Position numbers and translations under genes: made by a program | Part shown: positions 59,657 to 64,000 of the stretch, piece by piece | How the letters are laid out: every line of letters starts with the position of its first letter | Position numbering within the stretch: the first letter of the stretch is position 1 | The notes under the pieces: generated by a model | Database searches by the model: none | What the model was told of the DNA's origin: nothing | What the model saw: only the letters and a program-made list of their open reading frames with translations | Source of the DNA: Rhizobium sp. Leaf306 | Lineage (GTDB): Bacteria > Pseudomonadota > Alphaproteobacteria > Rhizobiales > Rhizobiaceae | Reading direction: 5' to 3' | NCBI RefSeq assembly: GCF_001423425.1 | Contig: NZ_LMNX01000003.1 | Location: 365,910-429,909 of the forward strand | DNA length: 64,000 nucleotides

Positions 59657-61375
59657 CTATGACCCGGCTCCTGCCTGCCGAGAGACCAGCGATTTGAACG
59701 CCTCTTTCTCGTTCAGATACGCGCGATAGGCGATCAGCCCGGACAGATAGTGTTCCACATCGTCGATCCTTACGCGAAACGCGTGGTGGCGGATGTAGAA
59801 CGAAGCCATGATCCGCCTTGGGTTGCGCATGAACATCGCCACCTCCGGGTAGAAATGACCGTTCAGCAGGTAATGAGCGCGTTTTTCGAGCGCTACCTCG
59901 AACGCTGCAAGGTCGATCTCGCCGAGGAGCGGAACCAGATCCGGGTTGTCAGCAATCCGCGACAGCGCCTGCCGGGTTGCCATCATCAGTTCCAGCAGTG
60001 TCGGAAAGGTGGTGATGCGATTGGCGACAAAATCGAGATAGGTGCTGACATTTTCGACGCAGAAGCGGAAATAGCGTTCCTCCGGCCGAAACAGCGTCAG
60101 TTCGTTGGCGCAATAACCCAGCCAGTGGTCGTGATATTGCGTGTAGTTCCGGCGCAGGAAATGCTCGAAAGCCTTTTCAACCGCGCCGAGCCAGCGGATG
60201 TCGTGGGTGAGCGCATAAAGGCGCATCAGCGCGAAGGCGGCCTCGCCGTCGTAATAGACAGTGCGGAACTCGGCCTTGGTGGAAAGGTCCGGGTAAAGCA
60301 GGACGTGGCGGAATTCACCGGTCTTTGCGTCCTGCATATGAACGATGCCGGTGGCGAGTTTATCCATCAGCGGCAGATATCGATCGTCGCTCATGACACT
60401 TGTATATTTCGCGAGCGCCAGGAGGAAGACGGCATTGCCGCCGAGCTTTATCTCCGAACCGACGTCGATCAGAAAGGCGGCCTCGGCCCCATCAGGCAGT
60501 CTCGCGATCCGGGTAAGATGACCGGTCAGCTGCCCGAGCGAGCGCTCTATTGCAGCTCTCGTCTTGCTATCCCTCGTTACCTCGTAAGCTTCGATCATTG
60601 CATAGGTCGTGCTTGCATGGCGCAGGACATTGTAGGTGCGGATCTCGCGGTCGAAGCACGGGTGATAGCCGTAGACGAACGCGCCGTCCGGCTTGACCTG
60701 AGACGCAAGATAGCTGGATGAGGAGTCGATCAGCCGATCGAGCATGGCACGATCAAGCGGCTGACCTTCACGCTGACCGCTTCCCGCACCTTCGCCGCAA
60801 AGACGGTAGTGTCGGCCTTCCTCATCGAGAAAAAAACCGCTCGTTGTAAACGCCCAGAGCGGTCTCGCCTCGGCGAAATCCGTTTCGAACGCGTTTCCAA
60901 ATCGTGTCTTCGCATAGAGCGCGAAGTTTCGTTCGTTTAGAACGCAGTGCTCGACCTTGTTGCCACCATAAAGCATGGCGTTGGCGTTCAGTTCGTTGTC
61001 CAGGAACGCGGTTTCGAATTGGTCGTTGAGCGACAGTCCGAGCCGGAAGTAGTTTCTCTTGGTGCGACCAAGCTGTTTGTGGAGGGTCTTGACCGTGATC
61101 TTCTCGATCCGCACTGGCCAGTCGATCCGCAACAGACGGCCGTCGAGCCTCTGGCTGTCCAGGAGGTCGCCGGCGGCGCTTAAAGCCTTTTGCCAGGCTG
61201 CGTCAAAACTGTCGGCGCCGACCGTTGCAACGGACGCTCGTCTGTCTCCGTCGCTGATCGAGACAAACAGCACATAAGCCGGATGCGGTGCGTCGAGTGG
61301 TTGGATGACCTGCCGAACAGGGTCTCGAAGGCGATCCAGCCGCGCAAGGCCGAAAGTTTCTGCGGGCATGGTCAC
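59657..61375 (-). CDS. uncharacterised 572-residue protein in a type I secretion operon
   Basis: Soluble, no signal peptide. The N-terminal part (about 1-165) is alpha/beta ('HPAYVLFVSISDGDRRAS', 'RLLRIDWPVRIEKIT', 'RNYFRLGLSLND'), and the C-terminal part (about 205-560) is a run of helices with 'IRTYNVLRHASTTYAMIEAYE', 'GGNAVFLLALAKY' and 'YDGEAAFALMRLYALT' spaced about 50-60 residues apart, as in (alpha/alpha)6 toroids of glycoside hydrolases, epimerases and lyases. GTG 61375 directly follows the HlyD stop, and ATG 61369 has AGGTG in front. I do not recognise the family. Being in the export operon suggests it modifies or processes the exported polymer or protein. Confidence 0.7.
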   Translation of the reverse strand: MTMPAETFGLARLDRLRDPVRQVIQPLDAPHPAYVLFVSISDGDRRASVATVGADSFDAAWQKALSAAGDLLDSQRLDGRLLRIDWPVRIEKITVKTLHKQLGRTKRNYFRLGLSLNDQFETAFLDNELNANAMLYGGNKVEHCVLNERNFALYAKTRFGNAFETDFAEARPLWAFTTSGFFLDEEGRHYRLCGEGAGSGQREGQPLDRAMLDRLIDSSSSYLASQVKPDGAFVYGYHPCFDREIRTYNVLRHASTTYAMIEAYEVTRDSKTRAAIERSLGQLTGHLTRIARLPDGAEAAFLIDVGSEIKLGGNAVFLLALAKYTSVMSDDRYLPLMDKLATGIVHMQDAKTGEFRHVLLYPDLSTKAEFRTVYYDGEAAFALMRLYALTHDIRWLGAVEKAFEHFLRRNYTQYHDHWLGYCANELTLFRPEERYFRFCVENVSTYLDFVANRITTFPTLLELMMATRQALSRIADNPDLVPLLGEIDLAAFEVALEKRAHYLLNGHFYPEVAMFMRNPRRIMASFYIRHHAFRVRIDDVEHYLSGLIAYRAYLNEKEAFKSLVSRQAGAGS

Positions 61376-62575
61376 CTATCGCTCGCGCAGCGCCTCGCGC
61401 GCCTTGTTGAAGGGTTTGATCAAGTAGTCCAACACACTCTTGCTGCCCGTGTTGACATCGACGGTTGCCACCATGCCCGGAACGATCGGCAGGCGCGTCC
61501 CTTGCGCGGTCACCAGCGCATCTGTGGTGGTCTGCACGAACACACGGTAATAGAACGTGTTGGGATCGACCTCGTCGCGCATGGTATCGGGGGAAATCGC
61601 AGTTACCCGTCCCTCCAGCCCGCCATAGACGGCGTAGTCATAGGCGCTGATTTTGACGCTGGCGCGCTGATCGGGGTGAATGAAGGCGATATCGCGTGGC
61701 GATATACGCGCTTCTATCAGCAACTCGTCGTCCAGCGGGATGATATCCATCAGCTTGCCGTTTGGCGGCACGACGCCACCGATCGTCGACACCTCGATAT
61801 TCTTGACGATGCCCCGAACCGGTGAGCGATGCGTCAGGCGCTGCAGGCTGTCGGACCGTCCCTTGATGGTCGAGGACAGCGATGTGATGTCGGAATTTGC
61901 CTTGGCGAGTTCCTCGCGGGCGCTGAGGTTCTGCTTGGCGGCGATATCGACCTTCTTCATTTCAAGATCGACCAATTCCCGCTTCAGCCGGATGATCTCG
62001 ACATTGCTGGCGGCGCCGATCTTGGCAAGCGACTCGCTCATTTCCAGCTCGCGTTTGGCCAGCACGATCGCTTGTTCCATCCATTCCAGAGACTGTTCAA
62101 GGCTTGTCGTCCGCGCCTCGAATTGCTGGGTTTCCGAACGGATCAGATCCGGATAGGCATTCAGCTCGGTCGGAAAGGTCAAAGGTGTCCGGTTGATCTC
62201 GGCCGTCAGGCGTGCGGCGGCCGCAAGCGAGGCACGGTATTTGGCCGATGATTCACCGACATCCGATTCGGTGATCGTCGGATCCAGCTGCGCCAGAAGC
62301 TGACCGGTTTCTACAATCTGGTTTTCGCGAACAAAGAGCTCCGAAACGATGCCCCCCTCAAGCGACTGGATGACCTGTTCGCGCCTGATCGGAACGACAC
62401 GACCCGCGCCGGTGGAGACCTCTTCAAGCATGGCGAAATAAGCCCAAACCGTCGCGATTGTCAGGAGGATCATGGCCAAAAGAATGACGGTCTTTGCCTT
62501 TGACAGCTGGACATCGTCCTCGTCACCGAAAGCCCACCCGTAGTCCGAAGCCTTGTCGCTCGAGATCTCTGCCAT
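61376..62575 (-). CDS. type I secretion membrane-fusion protein (HlyD family)
   Basis: 399 residues: cytoplasmic N-terminus, one membrane helix near 28-50, a beta-barrel/lipoyl piece ('IQSLEGGIVSELFVRENQIVETGQLLAQLDP'), a long coiled coil (about 120-240), the second lipoyl half ('THRSPVRGIVKNIEVSTIGGVV') and a C-terminal 'PGMVATVDVNTGSKSVLDYL', the HlyD signature. It bridges the inner-membrane ABC exporter and an outer-membrane TolC-type channel. Start lies 4 bp after the ABC stop. Confidence 0.92.
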   Translation of the reverse strand: MAEISSDKASDYGWAFGDEDDVQLSKAKTVILLAMILLTIATVWAYFAMLEEVSTGAGRVVPIRREQVIQSLEGGIVSELFVRENQIVETGQLLAQLDPTITESDVGESSAKYRASLAAAARLTAEINRTPLTFPTELNAYPDLIRSETQQFEARTTSLEQSLEWMEQAIVLAKRELEMSESLAKIGAASNVEIIRLKRELVDLEMKKVDIAAKQNLSAREELAKANSDITSLSSTIKGRSDSLQRLTHRSPVRGIVKNIEVSTIGGVVPPNGKLMDIIPLDDELLIEARISPRDIAFIHPDQRASVKISAYDYAVYGGLEGRVTAISPDTMRDEVDPNTFYYRVFVQTTTDALVTAQGTRLPIVPGMVATVDVNTGSKSVLDYLIKPFNKAREALRER

Positions 62576-62579
62576 GTCT

Positions 62580-64000
62580 TCAAATCCCGCCAGACGTGTT
62601 GTGAACAGGAACCAGTTTGGGTGGCACTGTTTTTTCTGGGGCGAGCGGCTTGATGCCCTTCAGCGTCGTCATCGCATCTGCCTTTGCCTCGTCGAGCACC
62701 AGCTGACCCTTGTCGAACACCATCACCCTGTCGACCAGTTCCAGAACCCGCATGCGATGGGTTGCGATGACAACCGTCTTGTCGCGCGACCAGGTCTGGA
62801 AGCGCGATATGAACAACCGCTCCGTGGCCTCGTCCATGGCGGCTGTCGGCTCATCGAGCAGGACGACATTGGGATCGCGCACCAGCAGGCGGGCGAGGAG
62901 GAGCGCCTGCAGCTGCCCGCCGGACAGCCCGTTGCCGCCCTCCTGCAACGGGTAGTCCAGTCCCTTCGGCAGCGCGCGGATAAATTCGTCGGCACCGACG
63001 ATCGAGAGCGCGTCGAGGATTGCGGACTGGGAGGCGTTGGAGGCACCGAGCGTAACGTTCTCCCTCAGGGTCCCGTGGAACAGGCGGGAGTTCTGGGTCA
63101 GCAGCCCCACGTCACGGCGCAGATCCGACGGATCGATATGTCTCAGCGCAATATTGTCGAGCATGACTTCGCCGGAACTCGGTTCGATCATCCCAGATAG
63201 CGCCTGCAGAAAAGTCGATTTCCCTGCACCGTTCTTGCCCAGTACGGCAATCTTGTCGCCGGCGGCGATCTTGAGGCTTCTCAAGACCAGAGCCGGTTTA
63301 CCGGCAGGCTCCGCGTGGTGGAACGCGGTCGATCGAAACTCGTAGGTTCCGGCAATGGCGGAAATAGAGATGCGTGTCTCGGCGACCGGATGGTCGACGG
63401 GCATCTGCATGATCGCGTCAAGGCTCTTCAGCCCGATTTTTGCCTGCTGGACACGGCTGAGAACCTGGGTGAGCTGCGCCATCGGCGCCATCATCCTGGA
63501 ACCGAGAATGGAGCAGGCAACAAGCGCACCCGTTGTCATGTCCCCAGCCATGACGATCGGTGCGCCGAAGAATACGATGAACGCGTAAACGCTCGTCTGA
63601 ACGCTGTGGCTCCAGCCGGTCAGAGACGACGTCAGAACGCGCATCTTCAGTTGGGCATCGGCATTGACCGCGTTGTAGTTATTCCATTTCTGCTGGAAGC
63701 GCTCCTCCGCCTGCAGCATCTTGATGTCTTCGATGCCCTGAATGCTCTCCACCAGGATCGCGTTGCGGAGCGATGCCTCGCGCATTGCAGCGCTGGCGCT
63801 CTGGTGCAGTCTTCGTTGTGACAGAATTCCAGGCAGGACAAGCAGCAAGAGTGCGACCGCCGGGATGACGACCAGCATCCCGCCCACGAACCAGAAGATG
63901 ACCAGAAACAGGAAGAAGAACGGCAGGTCCGCGACCGCGGCAACGGTGGTCGAGGTGAACACCTCGCGGACCTGCTCAAGATCCCGCAACTGAGCAATGA
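62580..64000 (-). CDS. type I secretion ABC exporter (LapB/RtxB-like), 3' part
   Basis: 473 codons are visible; the frame runs off the right edge, so the N-terminal part (probably a C39-like domain and first helices) is missing. The membrane part has 'VREVFTSTTVAAVADLPFFFLF', typical of LapB-like exporters; the nucleotide-binding domain has Walker A 'GKNGAGKST', signature 'LSGGQLQALLLARLL', Walker B 'VVLLDEPTAAMD' and H-loop 'ATHRM'. It should export an RTX-type adhesin or similar substrate with the HlyD protein; no such substrate gene lies in the window. Confidence 0.9.
   Translation of the reverse strand, partial: IAQLRDLEQVREVFTSTTVAAVADLPFFFLFLVIFWFVGGMLVVIPAVALLLLVLPGILSQRRLHQSASAAMREASLRNAILVESIQGIEDIKMLQAEERFQQKWNNYNAVNADAQLKMRVLTSSLTGWSHSVQTSVYAFIVFFGAPIVMAGDMTTGALVACSILGSRMMAPMAQLTQVLSRVQQAKIGLKSLDAIMQMPVDHPVAETRISISAIAGTYEFRSTAFHHAEPAGKPALVLRSLKIAAGDKIAVLGKNGAGKSTFLQALSGMIEPSSGEVMLDNIALRHIDPSDLRRDVGLLTQNSRLFHGTLRENVTLGASNASQSAILDALSIVGADEFIRALPKGLDYPLQEGGNGLSGGQLQALLLARLLVRDPNVVLLDEPTAAMDEATERLFISRFQTWSRDKTVVIATHRMRVLELVDRVMVFDKGQLVLDEAKADAMTTLKGIKPLAPEKTVPPKLVPVHNTSGGI

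Overview
The window looks like a chromosomal or chromid segment of an alphaproteobacterium of the family Rhizobiaceae (Rhizobium/Agrobacterium/Sinorhizobium group). The grounds are high GC with strongly biased third positions, a six-gene pha (Mrp group 2) cation/proton antiporter operon with fused A and B subunits, an FdsGBA NAD-dependent formate dehydrogenase, many ABC and TRAP uptake operons, and an intergenic palindromic repeat of the type scattered through rhizobial genomes. No rRNA, tRNA, CRISPR array, intact insertion sequence or prophage was seen. The species is not identified.

Layout. 0-6.8 kb: surface polysaccharide genes (start of an integral membrane protein, GumC/Wzz chain-length protein, JmjC-like cupin oxygenase, GNAT/FemAB-type acyltransferase, Wzx-like flippase) followed by an M19 dipeptidase. 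6.8-7.4 kb: a tiny exported peptide and an XRE regulator. 7.4-13.5 kb: pha(AB)CDEFG antiporter. 13.5-18.3 kb: a catabolic island with GntR and TetR regulators, SDR, TIM-barrel enzyme, duplicated dimeric alpha/beta-barrel protein and NAD epimerase. 18.4-26.7 kb: a transcription unit combining a split polar ABC importer with aroQ, Gfo/Idh/MocA dehydrogenase, TIM-barrel enzyme, aldo/keto reductase and a quiC-type 3-dehydroshikimate dehydratase, most simply read as quinate/shikimate (or related cyclitol acid) uptake and conversion to protocatechuate. 26.7-34.4 kb: on the other strand, formate dehydrogenase fdsGBA, fdsD and an OFA-family transporter, with fdhD missing from its usual place. 34.6-35.2 kb: a C-terminal J-domain protein. 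35.4-38.3 kb: a TRAP transporter.

38.5-43.6 kb: a Ugp-like ABC importer ending in a GpdQ-like metallophosphodiesterase. 44.1-48.2 kb: a ferric/phosphonate-type ABC importer preceded by a start-less gene relic. 48.2-49.1 kb: small hypothetical genes and degenerate DNA. 49.3-51.4 kb: a methyl-accepting chemotaxis protein. 51.4-59.6 kb: a ROK regulator divergent from a second Ugp-like importer that ends in two tandem glycerophosphodiesterases and an inositol-phosphatase-family enzyme. 59.7-64 kb: a type I secretion operon (ABC exporter running off the window, HlyD adaptor) that also carries an uncharacterised 572-residue protein.

Taken together, the region is a nutrient-scavenging neighbourhood: aromatic-precursor acids, C1 (formate), dicarboxylates and glycerophosphodiesters, with cation homeostasis and surface polysaccharide functions alongside. 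The parts most worth a second look are the quinate/shikimate-type locus with its operator-in-promoter, the two glycerophosphodiester loci that use unrelated hydrolases, the T1SS-linked orphan protein, and the relics at 28.9-29.1 kb and 48.0-48.2 kb.
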